Source: Clostridia bacterium (GTDB taxonomy: Bacteria; Bacillota; Clostridia; Christensenellales; Aristaeellaceae). Taken from it: DNA of 64,000 nt. The notes below the pieces were generated by a model, which made no database searches, was not told where the DNA came from, and worked only from the letters and a program-made list of their open reading frames with translations. The translations under genes and the position numbers were made by a program. The stretch lies in NCBI GenBank assembly GCA_017404985.1, contig JAFRBK010000036.1, forward strand, positions 1 to 64,000, given 5' to 3'. Of the stretch, positions 16,395-25,428 are shown piece after piece (within the stretch, counting starts at the first letter, position 1; each line of letters starts with the position of its first letter).

Positions 16395-17552
16395 TTATTT
16401 CTGCACCGCCAGGAAAGGCGCCAGCGCATCCAGGTAAGCCGTATATCCCGGACAGAAGCCCAGCTGATGATACTGTTCCAGCCACTGTCCATAGTTCTCC
16501 TGTTGTTGGCCCAGCGGATGGCCAACCGCCGGCCCCAATCCTTCTCCCCTGTTTGGAGAAGAGCAGACTATCGCTTTCTCCACAGCGTCCTTCACCTTTT
16601 CTGCTGCACCCGGATCCACCTGCTCATAGCATTCGCAGAGAGAGACAAGATCCAGCAGGCCGGGGTCTGTCCCATGTGCAAAACCTGCTAATCCACTCAG
16701 CTGCCCGAACAGGCTTTCGTCCATCTTCCCGGCCACCTGTCCGAAGAAATCATTCATGGCTGCCTCAACCGCCGCTGCTTCGGACAGGTCCAGACAGATC
16801 AGGGGGTATTCCTGAACCTCGCCATAATCTTCATAAGCCTCCCGATAGGCATCGATGATCCGTTTTCCGGTTTCAGCACCGCTCCGGTCCTGCTCAGTTC
16901 CCTTCAGGAAACTGTAGTCCCAGCCGGATGCCGGTTCGTTGAACGGAGGGGCAATTACGTATTCCGCATACGGGGCTGTCTTTGACATCATCTCCACAGT
17001 TCCTGCATCTGTCGTGTCGAAGCCGATCCAGGAAAGCTTTTGCTTCCGGAAACCGGTTTTTTCCAGCGCTGCGGCCAGTTCATCCAGGGTCAGGAAATCC
17101 TTCCGGATCCCGTCAAAGCAGATACCTTCCGTCGGGCCGCCACCCTGTCCCCAGAGAATCAGGGCATAGCGCTTCGCCGGGAATTTCTTTTGGGCATAAT
17201 CCAGCAGGAGGGCCAGGGATTCGGAATCTCCCATGTTCAGTTCCGGATACCTTTCCAGGATCCGTTTGCGCCCCCGGGCTGTCTGCAGCAGGGAAGCTTC
17301 CCCTTCACCGCCGAAACCGTCGTGCCAGCTGCGGGCGCCTCCGGCCAGAATCAGCAGGTTGGTCTGCTCAGAATCAAATCCGGAATCGATCATTTCCATG
17401 ATTTCAGAGGAGCCAATCCCATAATCATCTTCCAGTGTGCCTCCGGCCATATACACCATCACCGTGAGATCCTTTTCATCCGATTCGGCAGACACGGCCG
17501 CCAGGCCGAACAGGAAAAAAGCCGCAAGCACCAGGGACAGTAAACGTTTCAT
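16395..17552 (-). CDS. Secreted clostripain-family (C11) homologue lacking both catalytic residues
   Basis: This 385-residue protein has a signal peptide (MKRLLSLVLAAFFLFGLAA, cleavage after VSA at about 22) and aligns along its length with the N-terminal domains of the two large C11 proteases in this window. Those read LWDHGAGP and GFDACLMGSLEV at the catalytic His and Cys. This one reads LWGQGGGP (Gln136 for His) and GFDTTDAGTVEM (Thr181 for Cys). The rest of the fold is kept (LTVMVYMAGG, LSWIGFD, GWDYSFL). It cannot work as a cysteine protease of the known mechanism and may bind substrates or regulate its relatives. AAGGAGG precedes the ATG, and it heads the operon with the HD and amidohydrolase genes. 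Confidence 0.88.
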   Translation of the reverse strand: MKRLLSLVLAAFFLFGLAAVSAESDEKDLTVMVYMAGGTLEDDYGIGSSEIMEMIDSGFDSEQTNLLILAGGARSWHDGFGGEGEASLLQTARGRKRILERYPELNMGDSESLALLLDYAQKKFPAKRYALILWGQGGGPTEGICFDGIRKDFLTLDELAAALEKTGFRKQKLSWIGFDTTDAGTVEMMSKTAPYAEYVIAPPFNEPASGWDYSFLKGTEQDRSGAETGKRIIDAYREAYEDYGEVQEYPLICLDLSEAAAVEAAMNDFFGQVAGKMDESLFGQLSGLAGFAHGTDPGLLDLVSLCECYEQVDPGAAEKVKDAVEKAIVCSSPNRGEGLGPAVGHPLGQQQENYGQWLEQYHQLGFCPGYTAYLDALAPFLAVQK

Positions 17553-17670
17553 ACGTTTTCCTCCTTCAGAGTCCTTTTTATTCCAAGGTTTCCGGTTTTC
17601 AGATACCAAAAGATTCCACAGCGCGGCAGGCATCTCCTGCAGACCCGTCGGAAAAACCCGCTCTTCCCCT

Positions 17671-17698
17671 TTGACAACGCAGCCGGATCTGATATACT
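17671..17698 (+). promoter_or_regulatory. Promoter of the lipoprotein gene
   Basis: TTGACA (17671-17676) and TATACT (17693-17698) are separated by 16 bases, 40 bases before the ATG. It is divergent from the C11-like operon. Confidence 0.75.
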
Positions 17699-17738
17699 GT
17701 TTCCAGCCATCTCAAAATCAAAAAAGGAGAGAACAGCC

Positions 17739-18371
17739 ATGAAAAAAACGATTTCGATCCTCGCCGCCCTGTTGGTTTTCCTGTCAGCCTGCACTGCGGC
17801 AACAGCGGAAAACAAGGCAATCATCATTGACAATCCCACGCTGACCGAATGGGCCATACAATATACCGTTCAATTGCTGCTGATGCAGAAGGAAGGGAAC
17901 CCGGTGGAACATGACACCGGTAACGGCTCGATTCTTTCCTATGAGCAGAATATCCGGTACGGCGCCAACGGGGAACGGGTCCTGGACGGCGGCCTTTACA
18001 GCGAGAACGGAATCTATACGCTGGGAATGGGAGCCGGCGTGGACCGGGACGACCTGTGGTACGTCACGCTGACCTTCGGCTCCAGTGCGGATCCGAAAAT
18101 CGTTGCCAATAATACGCGCTGCATGATCTGCGCCTTCGAGGATCTTGACAAGGCCTTTTCGGAATCCGACGAAACCAAAGCGATATTCGAAGAAATCCTG
18201 GCGATCCTGACCCAGGGAAACGGCGACGTCGGTTTCGAGATAAACGGAAAACTGCTGATGCGCAAGGAGCTCGGAAACGGCCTGTTTATCGTCGGCGTTG
18301 ATTCCGTAGCATTCTATAACGCATTCTATGCCGGATCCCTGAAAGATTATTATACCCTGTCCAACGAATAA
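17739..18371 (+). CDS. Putative lipoprotein of unknown function
   Basis: The 210-residue protein has a lipoprotein signal with lipobox LSAC (Cys18). The mature part contains SILSYEQNIRYGANGERVLDGG and several beta-rich segments but no recognised domain. A ribosome-binding site (AAGGAGAG) and a clear promoter support the gene. It is transcribed away from the inactivated C11 homologue and toward the large C11 lipoprotein, so a role at the same cell surface is possible. A DUF-type family assignment is not attempted. Confidence 0.7.
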   Translation: MKKTISILAALLVFLSACTAATAENKAIIIDNPTLTEWAIQYTVQLLLMQKEGNPVEHDTGNGSILSYEQNIRYGANGERVLDGGLYSENGIYTLGMGAGVDRDDLWYVTLTFGSSADPKIVANNTRCMICAFEDLDKAFSESDETKAIFEEILAILTQGNGDVGFEINGKLLMRKELGNGLFIVGVDSVAFYNAFYAGSLKDYYTLSNE

Positions 18372-18426
18372 CAGCGCTTTCCCCTGCCTGGCCGCCTGCC
18401 GCGCTCTGCATCGTCTCAGAAGAAGG

Positions 18427-21400
18427 TTATTGCCGGCGGTATTGCAGGTCCAGCAGGACGGCCCTGTATCCGGAACCGTCCTCCGCCCGGGAGATCCCAA
18501 GCAGCATGGTATAATCCGCCTGGCCGGCCGCAGCCGTATCCCCGTTGTCTGAAATGCACGCCAGCCGAAGCGTTATCGTTTCAGGATCCTGCCGGAGCTG
18601 GTCCCAGGACAGCGGAACGGTCACGAGCACCCTTTCCTCCGTCCGCCAGGGGAATTCGATGACGCATGCCGGAACCGGCTCAATTTCGCTGGCCATGGAC
18701 AGGGAAACCTCTGTCTGGTCGACAGCGCCGTCCGGCAGGATAAGCATCATCCTTCTGTCCGTTTTGTTCCGGATGTCAAGGCGAAGCTCCATGCTCTTCA
18801 TTTTCTTCGAAACCTCGCGAAGTGAGACTGAAAAAACCTCATCGTCGATGAGCATATTCTTTTCCAGGGAAACCTCCGGATTCCTCTCCAGCGGCAGAGG
18901 TGTATCCAGCCTGATTTCCGTAACTCGGACCGGGCCGTCAAAGTCGTTCGCCTCGCTGTCCCTGCAGACAGCATACACCAGGCCGATGGATTCAATTTGT
19001 CGGATCCCCCAGTAATCCAGAAGGCTCATGCCCTCTGTTCTGCTTGTTCCGCCCGGGGCGAACCCATGGTCCCCCAGGCCCGGCAAAACCCGGAAATCCG
19101 CCAGGGTACTGCTCCCGGCCGGCAAAGCCAGGCTGTGGAAAACGTCCAGGTTTTCAGCAAGCAGGCACCCGTTCAGGGTAACGGAAGCAGCTGTTCCGTT
19201 TTCCGTGAACCGTGTGTACAGAAACCGGTCCCCGTCCGTCCGGTTGGCAAGATAAAGCGTTCCGCTGAGGGATCCGTCCTGCTCTTCCCGAAGCGCAACC
19301 AGCCGGAACAGGATACCATCCGCCGTCGTTTCGCCCAGCGTTTCTTTTTGCTCCTCAGGCCTCTCCCGCACAATATTCAGGATGGATACGTCCATTTCTA
19401 GCTGGATCGTAACCCTTTCGCCCAGAAGATGGTCCGGAATCTCCCCGTCTCCCTGTCCCGGCAGCCTGCCGGACGAGTCATCCTGTGCAGGCAGGAGCTC
19501 CTGGAGTGACCGTTCCTGGTTTTCCAGTTCAGCCACAAAGGAAAGGCTGTGAATCGTTCCGTCCGGAAGAACCGGAAAGCTTTCCAGCGGCACCCGAACA
19601 TAGATATCCTCTTCTGACCCGGGCCGGATCGGCTGGGCAGAATGGAAGATTTCCGGAACGCCGGTCCCGTTGATCACCGGGCGCAGCAGGCTCAGCCGGT
19701 AGGAATATTCGCTGTCGTTTCGGACATGGAACCGAAGGGCCAGCCCGGACTCGCTTTCCGCCCGGACAAGGTCGATCTGCTTCAGCCGGACCTGGGCCCA
19801 GGAGGATGTCAGCACTTCTTCATCCACCGGAAGCCGGCCGGCCACCGCCTGGTTTTCCAGGGGAATCAGCTCACTGGCGGTCTCGTTCCCCTGCGTATCC
19901 GTGACAATATACTGGGCATAGAGATTCATTCCGCTCTTCGGCCCCTGCTTCAGGCAAAGGGACCATCCGCCCTCCGACCTGACTTCCTCCCGCAGATGGT
20001 AATCCTCTTGTCCGGGATCCGAAGAAGAATACAGCACGCTTCCCGTTCCCTGCGGGTGCCCCTCCCCGTCCAGGCTCTGAAAAGCATCATAATGGATACC
20101 GGCCACAGGAGCCCACTGGGAAACCGGCAGAAGCTGCCCGCTCTCATCGCGTTCCGGCTGGAACACAATATTGTTCTGGAAGAAATAGAGCCAGGGCCAG
20201 TTTGCCGAATCAAAGGTTGTGCTCTGCCGCCCCAGGTGGATCCGTTCCGACGCATCGTCATAGAAAACGATATTTACCAGTTCAAGCGCATCCGTTCCCC
20301 CGGCAGCCCGGAAAACCAGCCGGACGGTTCGGCTGCTGTTTTCGGGCGCTGCTGTCCCCACAGCCTCCCGAAGCAGCTGGTGAATGCTGGTGTCCTGGCC
20401 GCTGACCAGCTGCATCGTCTCATCCGGAATGCTGTTCGTTTCCAGCATCGCATTGACATAATAATACTCATCCCGCTTTTCGAAGGGATAGGAATCCGTC
20501 AGCAGTTCACCCTGTTCGTTCACGAGATACAGCCCGTCAAAGGCGTATTCCGCGGTCAGAGAACTGCCTTCAAGGCGGACATCGTTGATTTCATATACTT
20601 TCTGATAGGTGTCCTGCGATCCGGTTTCCCGGAGAATGGCCACCTTGGCGGAAGCAAAATGGGTCAGCTGTTCCTCCGTCAGTTCCAGGCGGACCGTCTG
20701 GGTTTCTCCCCGTAATGGATCCGCCCCGTAAGAGAAAAGCGTCCAGTCCGCCAGTTGTTCTCCCAGCCAGATACCGGCATAGCGCCCCAGGTAACGGGTG
20801 TAAACCGGCAGGCAGGCAATTTCCCGGTATTCCTCCATCCACCCATGCTGGAAATCATATTTGTTATACAGGGGAAAATAGATGGAAACGCCGCAGGCTT
20901 CCGGAAGGTTCCCCTGGGCATAGACTGCCTCCTCCAGGGCGTTTCGCAGTGCCAGCGATTCCGCCGGCTTCTCCTGTTCAAACTGCAGGGAAAGCTGCAG
21001 AAGGTCCACCAGGTCAAAATCCGAGCTTGTTTTTTTGCTGCCGATGTCCAGGGAATTCTGCCTGGCCCTGGAAAACCGGGAAAATGTATCCCCGTTCAGC
21101 TGGAAAAAGAGCGCGTCAAAAAGCCGGTCCGTCGCATCCTGCACGGCGGCCATCTTCCCCAGGTCCATGCTGGCCAGTGTCAGAAAAACAGGGCCTTCTG
21201 TTTCCTGGGCTGCATATCGGTCCACAATCAGCTGCCCGGCTTCCCGGCCGGATGCACAACCGGCAAGGTCACGGAGAAACGTATAATCCCAGCCGACGGA
21301 CGGTTCCAGTTCTTCGCTGGCCACCATATGCTCCGCATAGGGCGACATGGCGGCAGCAACCTCCAGGCTGCCCATCAGGCAGGCATCGAAACCGATCCAG

Positions 21401-21927
21401 CTCAGTTTGCCGGGAAAAGACGCCTTTTCCAGGGATCCCGTCAGTTCATCCAGCGTCAGCATGTCCCGGGAAAACAGATCGTCCCGGCAGATCCCGACCA
21501 GCGGGCCGGCGCCGTGGTCCCAGAGGATCAGCGCGTACTCCTCTGCGGGAAACTGTTCCTTCCCGTAGGAAAGCAGATAATCCAGGGTCGCCGGATCTCC
21601 CATGCTGGCTGCGGGCAGCCGTTCCCGGATCCGCTTTCCTTTGGCGCCCAGTTCCAGCACGGTCAGCTCGTCCGCGGAAAGCCCCATGTGCCATGCTTTC
21701 GACCCGCCCGCGAGAATCACGACGCTGACCTGGGAAAAGTCACAGCCGGAATCCAGCATCTCCTGGATGTCCTTCGTTGCGGCGCCGTTTTCCTCCTCCA
21801 GGCTGCTGCCGCACATATAAACCATCAGCGTCAGTTTACGGCCGGTTTCCTGCTCGGCCTTCGCCCGGCAGCCGCAGGCAAAAAGCAAAAGGACAGCCAG
21901 CAGGGAAAACATCAGATGCTTTTTCAT
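18427..21927 (-). CDS. Large clostripain-family (C11) protease, surface lipoprotein
   Basis: The 1,166-residue protein has a signal ending LLLFACGC, a likely lipobox with Cys18. Its N-terminal C11 domain keeps the catalytic dyad: His138 in LILWDHGAGP and Cys183 in GFDACLMGSLEV. The protease domain reaches about residue 390. The remaining roughly 770 residues are beta-rich with no recognised domain, and may be stacked immunoglobulin-like modules. Clostripain-type enzymes cleave after Arg or Lys and often activate themselves. The ATG at 21927 has GGAGAGG upstream; the in-frame ATG at 21978 has no signal. Transcription follows a strong terminator at the end of acnA, so it should have its own promoter. 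Confidence 0.88.
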   Translation of the reverse strand: MKKHLMFSLLAVLLLFACGCRAKAEQETGRKLTLMVYMCGSSLEEENGAATKDIQEMLDSGCDFSQVSVVILAGGSKAWHMGLSADELTVLELGAKGKRIRERLPAASMGDPATLDYLLSYGKEQFPAEEYALILWDHGAGPLVGICRDDLFSRDMLTLDELTGSLEKASFPGKLSWIGFDACLMGSLEVAAAMSPYAEHMVASEELEPSVGWDYTFLRDLAGCASGREAGQLIVDRYAAQETEGPVFLTLASMDLGKMAAVQDATDRLFDALFFQLNGDTFSRFSRARQNSLDIGSKKTSSDFDLVDLLQLSLQFEQEKPAESLALRNALEEAVYAQGNLPEACGVSIYFPLYNKYDFQHGWMEEYREIACLPVYTRYLGRYAGIWLGEQLADWTLFSYGADPLRGETQTVRLELTEEQLTHFASAKVAILRETGSQDTYQKVYEINDVRLEGSSLTAEYAFDGLYLVNEQGELLTDSYPFEKRDEYYYVNAMLETNSIPDETMQLVSGQDTSIHQLLREAVGTAAPENSSRTVRLVFRAAGGTDALELVNIVFYDDASERIHLGRQSTTFDSANWPWLYFFQNNIVFQPERDESGQLLPVSQWAPVAGIHYDAFQSLDGEGHPQGTGSVLYSSSDPGQEDYHLREEVRSEGGWSLCLKQGPKSGMNLYAQYIVTDTQGNETASELIPLENQAVAGRLPVDEEVLTSSWAQVRLKQIDLVRAESESGLALRFHVRNDSEYSYRLSLLRPVINGTGVPEIFHSAQPIRPGSEEDIYVRVPLESFPVLPDGTIHSLSFVAELENQERSLQELLPAQDDSSGRLPGQGDGEIPDHLLGERVTIQLEMDVSILNIVRERPEEQKETLGETTADGILFRLVALREEQDGSLSGTLYLANRTDGDRFLYTRFTENGTAASVTLNGCLLAENLDVFHSLALPAGSSTLADFRVLPGLGDHGFAPGGTSRTEGMSLLDYWGIRQIESIGLVYAVCRDSEANDFDGPVRVTEIRLDTPLPLERNPEVSLEKNMLIDDEVFSVSLREVSKKMKSMELRLDIRNKTDRRMMLILPDGAVDQTEVSLSMASEIEPVPACVIEFPWRTEERVLVTVPLSWDQLRQDPETITLRLACISDNGDTAAAGQADYTMLLGISRAEDGSGYRAVLLDLQYRRQ

Positions 21928-21994
21928 GGTGTATTCCTCTCCGCATTCGTTTTTTCTCTTCTTCGTGCCCACCATCATACCATAACCGCAGGAC

Positions 21995-22036
21995 GAAAAA
22001 AAGCCCGGGACGGCATCGCCGTGATCCCGGGGCTTT
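21995..22036 (-). terminator. Terminator of the aconitase gene
   Basis: On the minus strand GCCCCGGGATCACGGC pairs with the complementary GCCGTCCCGGGC arm and is followed by seven T. It lies just past the acnA stop. Confidence 0.85.
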
Positions 22037-22042
22037 CTGCAT

Positions 22043-23980
22043 TCACTTGTTTTCCGCTTCGCTGCGGATAAAGTTGATCAGCCCGCCGGCAAGAATCATG
22101 CCGCGCTGGCGTTCCGACAGCGGCAGGAGAACCCGATAGGATTCCTGCTTCGTTTCGTTCCTGAGCTCCAGCTCTTCCTTTCCGGCCGCAATGGCTTCCC
22201 GGACGCCCGGCAGGCTCAGGGTGTCGCCCTGGTCGATCTTTCCGTAGTCCTTTTCATCCACGAAAGTCAGCGGCAGGATGCCGTTGTTGATCAGGTTCGC
22301 CTGGTGGATCCGGGCAAAGCTCTTCGCCGCCACGGCGCGGATGCCCAGGTACAGCGGCACCAGCGCCGCGTGCTCCCGGCTGGATCCCTGCCCGTAGTTG
22401 GCTCCGGCCACAAGGATGCCGCCCTTTTCCGCCTTGGCCCGGGCCGGGAAGCTTTCGTCCACCGGCGTCAGGCAGAAGTCCGCCAGGTGGGGAATATTGC
22501 TGCGGTAGGGCAGCAGCTTCGCGTTGCTGGGCATAATATGGTCGGTGGTGATGTTGTCCTCCATCTTCAGCAGCACCTTGCCCGTCACCGTATCCTCCAG
22601 GTCATGGCCCAGCGGGAAAGGCTTGATGTTCGGGCCGCGGACGACCTCCACCCTGTCCTCGGCGCCCTCGCTCACCGGCGGAATCACCAGGTTGTCATTC
22701 ACTTCGAAATGCGCCGGCTGCTCCACCGTCAGGTCAATTCCCAGGCCCCGGGGATCCGTCAGCACGCCGGTGAGGGCCGTGGCCGCGGCGGTTTCGCAGC
22801 TCACCAGGTAGATGCCCGCGCTGGCCGTCCCGCTGCGGGCATAGAAGTTACGGTTGTTGGTGCGCACGGAGACCGCGTTGGTCTTCGGGCTCTGGCCCAT
22901 GCCGATACAGGGGCCGCAGGCGGATTCCAGGATCCGGGCGCCGGCGCCCAGCATATCCGCCAGCGCGCCGTTGCGGGCCAGCATGGTCAGCACCTGCTTG
23001 CTGCCGGGGCCGATGACCAGGCTCACGTCCGGATGCACGGTTTTCCCCCTCAGGATCCGGGCCACCCGCATCATATCCTGATAGCTGGAGTTGGTGCAGG
23101 AGCCGATAAAGACCTGGTCCACCTTGATCGGCCCGACGTTTTTCACGGTGTCCACTTTGTCCGGCATATGCGGCTGGGCCACCAGGGGCTCCAGCGTGTT
23201 CAGATCGATCTCCACCATCTCGTCGTAATGCGCGCCGCTGTCGGGATACAGCTCCCGGTAGTCGTCCTCCCGGCCCTGGGCTTTCAGGAACGCCCGGGTC
23301 ACCTCATCGCTGGGGAAAACAGAGGTCGTGGCGCCCAGCTCCGCGCCCATGTTCGCGATGGTCGCCCGTTCCGGCACGGTCAGGGTCTTCACCCCGTCGC
23401 CGATATATTCCATCACCTTGCCCACGCCGCCCTTGACGGTCAGCCGGCGGAGCACCTCCAGAATAATGTCCTTCGCAGCCACGCCGTAGGGCAGCTTTCC
23501 GGCCAGCCGGACGCCGACCACCTTCGGGCAGGTCAGATAATAAGCCCCGCCGCCCATGGCCACCGCCACATCCAGGCCGCCGGCCCCGATGGCCAGCATG
23601 CCGATGCCGCCGCCGGTGGGCGTGTGGCTGTCGCTGCCCAACAGGGTCATGCCGGGAACGCCGAAGCGCTCCAGGTGCACCTGGTGGCAGATGCCGTTGC
23701 CGGGCTTGGAGCAAAAGATGCCGTGCTTTTTGGCCACGCTCTGGATATACTGGTGGTCGTCCGCGTTCTCAAAGCCGGTCTGCAGCGTGTTATGGTCGAT
23801 ATAGGCCACGCTGCGGCGGGTGCGCACCCGGCCGATCCCCATGGCTTCGAACTGAAGGTAGGCCATGGTGCCGGTGGAATCCTGGGTCAGGGTCTGGTCG
23901 ATCCGGATGGAGATTTCCTCCCCCGCCACGAGGCTCCCGCTGAGCAGATGGGCGCTGAGAATCTTCTGGGTCAGGTTCAT
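22043..23980 (-). CDS. acnA: Aconitate hydratase
   Basis: Aconitase interconverts citrate and isocitrate using a [4Fe-4S] cluster. The 645-residue protein has the three cluster cysteines in the expected motifs: GSCTNSS (near 295) and ACGPCIG (near 354 and 357). It also has the SDSHTPTGGGIGMLAIGAGG active-site segment and a C-terminal swivel domain with YGQGSSREHAAL. Its length fits the short aconitase type of clostridia (about 640 residues) rather than the 900-residue E. coli AcnA. No citrate synthase or isocitrate dehydrogenase is adjacent. AGGAGG lies ten bases before the ATG, and terminators lie on both sides, so it is a single-gene unit. Confidence 0.92.
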   Translation of the reverse strand: MNLTQKILSAHLLSGSLVAGEEISIRIDQTLTQDSTGTMAYLQFEAMGIGRVRTRRSVAYIDHNTLQTGFENADDHQYIQSVAKKHGIFCSKPGNGICHQVHLERFGVPGMTLLGSDSHTPTGGGIGMLAIGAGGLDVAVAMGGGAYYLTCPKVVGVRLAGKLPYGVAAKDIILEVLRRLTVKGGVGKVMEYIGDGVKTLTVPERATIANMGAELGATTSVFPSDEVTRAFLKAQGREDDYRELYPDSGAHYDEMVEIDLNTLEPLVAQPHMPDKVDTVKNVGPIKVDQVFIGSCTNSSYQDMMRVARILRGKTVHPDVSLVIGPGSKQVLTMLARNGALADMLGAGARILESACGPCIGMGQSPKTNAVSVRTNNRNFYARSGTASAGIYLVSCETAAATALTGVLTDPRGLGIDLTVEQPAHFEVNDNLVIPPVSEGAEDRVEVVRGPNIKPFPLGHDLEDTVTGKVLLKMEDNITTDHIMPSNAKLLPYRSNIPHLADFCLTPVDESFPARAKAEKGGILVAGANYGQGSSREHAALVPLYLGIRAVAAKSFARIHQANLINNGILPLTFVDEKDYGKIDQGDTLSLPGVREAIAAGKEELELRNETKQESYRVLLPLSERQRGMILAGGLINFIRSEAENK

Positions 23981-24008
23981 AAAGCTGCAACCTCCTGTAT
24001 CATGGTGT

Positions 24009-24042
24009 AAAAAACGGCCGCCCTCGCGTCGGAGGCGACCGT
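24009..24042 (-). terminator. Terminator after serS
   Basis: On the minus strand ACGGTCGCC pairs with GGCGGCCGT (one mismatch or bulge) and is followed by TTTTTT. It ends the rpmH-to-serS transcript and precedes acnA by about 30 bases. Confidence 0.7.
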
Positions 24043-24127
24043 CTGTTGCCTTGTTTTATTCTACCTGATCCGCCCCGGCGGAATCAATGACCCGGCGGGG
24101 AAAGAACACCAAAAGACCAGAACGTGC

Positions 24128-25408
24128 TCAGCCGATATGGTCCTTGCCGCCCATGTACATGCGCAGGGCTGCGGGAATCGCCACGGTGCCGTCCGCCTTC
24201 AGGTTGTTCTCCAGGAAGGCGATCAGCATGCGGGGCGGGGCCACGCAGGTGTTGTTCAGGGTATGGGCGAAATACTTCCGCCCGTCCGCCGCCTTCACGC
24301 GGATCTGCAGGCGCCGGGCCTGGGCATCGCCCAGGTTCGAGCAGCTGCCGACCTCAAAGTACTTCTTCTGGCGGGGGCTCCAGGCTTCCACGTCCAGGCT
24401 CTTGACCTTCAGGTCCGCCAGGTCGCCGGAGCAGCACTCCAGCGTGCGCACCGGGATATCCAGCGTACGGAAGAAGTCCACGGTGTTCTGCCAGAGCCGG
24501 TCAAACCACATGGGGCTCTCCTCGGGCTTGCAGACCACGATCATTTCCTGCTTCTCGAACTGGTGGATCCGGTACACCCCGCGCTCCTCGATGCCGTGGG
24601 CGCCGACTTCCTTCCGGAAGCAGGGGCTGTAGCTGGTCAGGGTCTTCGGCAGGCTGTCCTCGTCCAGGATCCGGTCGATGAACTTGCCGATCATGCTGTG
24701 CTCGGAGGTGCCGATCAGATACAGGTCTTCCCCCTCGATCTTGTACATCATGTTCTCCATCTCCGCGAAGCTCATGACGCCGGTCACCACGTTGCCGTGG
24801 ATCATGAAGGGCGGCACCACATAGGTGAAGCCCCGGTCAATCATGAAATCCCGGGCGTAGCTCAGGATCGCGCTGTGGAGCCGGGCAATGTCCCCCATCA
24901 GGTAATAGAAGCCGTTGCCGCTGGTATCCCGGGCGGCGTCCAGGTCGATGCCGTTCAGCCGCTCCATGATATCCACATGGTAGGGAACCTCCCATTCCGG
25001 CACCACGGGCTCGCCGTAGCGCTGGATTTCCACGTTTTCGCTGTCGTCCTTCCCGATCGGCACACTGTCGTCGATAATGTTCGGGATCACCAGCATGCGC
25101 TTGCGGATTTCGGCCTTCAGCTCTTCTTCCTTCACTTCCAGGGCGGAAAGCTCATCCGCCATGGCGGCGACTTCCGCCTTGGCCTTCTCAGCCTCTTCCT
25201 TCATGCCCTTCGCCAGCAGGCCGCCGATCTCCTTGCTCATGGTCTTGCGCTTGTTCCGCAGTGCGTCCGCCTGCTGCTGCGCATCCCGGTATTCCCGGTC
25301 AAAGCGGATCACTTCGTCCACCATGGGCAGTTTCTGGTCCTGGAATTTCTTCCGGATGTTCTCCCGGACCTTTTCCGGGTCATTTCTCAGCAGATTGATA
25401 TCCAGCAT
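24128..25408 (-). CDS. serS: Seryl-tRNA synthetase
   Basis: SerRS charges tRNA-Ser. The 426-residue protein has the N-terminal coiled-coil arm (about 30-110), class II motif 2 in FRKEVGAHGIEERGVYRIHQF, and motif 3 near the end. Motif 3 reads LNNTCVAPPRMLIAFLENN instead of the common NGSGLAVGRTLVAILEN; the catalytic Arg is kept, and this resembles a variant type I associate with some anaerobic bacteria. The gene follows khpB by 20 bases, with no room for a T-box leader, so it depends on the upstream promoter. Linkage to the rpmH operon is unusual. Confidence 0.95.
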   Translation of the reverse strand: MLDINLLRNDPEKVRENIRKKFQDQKLPMVDEVIRFDREYRDAQQQADALRNKRKTMSKEIGGLLAKGMKEEAEKAKAEVAAMADELSALEVKEEELKAEIRKRMLVIPNIIDDSVPIGKDDSENVEIQRYGEPVVPEWEVPYHVDIMERLNGIDLDAARDTSGNGFYYLMGDIARLHSAILSYARDFMIDRGFTYVVPPFMIHGNVVTGVMSFAEMENMMYKIEGEDLYLIGTSEHSMIGKFIDRILDEDSLPKTLTSYSPCFRKEVGAHGIEERGVYRIHQFEKQEMIVVCKPEESPMWFDRLWQNTVDFFRTLDIPVRTLECCSGDLADLKVKSLDVEAWSPRQKKYFEVGSCSNLGDAQARRLQIRVKAADGRKYFAHTLNNTCVAPPRMLIAFLENNLKADGTVAIPAALRMYMGGKDHIG

Positions 25409-25428
25409 GGTTCAAATCTCCTCCCGCC

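Noticed and set aside
22304-24010. 568-codon open frame antisense to aconitase
   Set aside because: It is a shadow of the GC-rich aconitase gene, His/Gly/Ala-rich with no recognisable domain.
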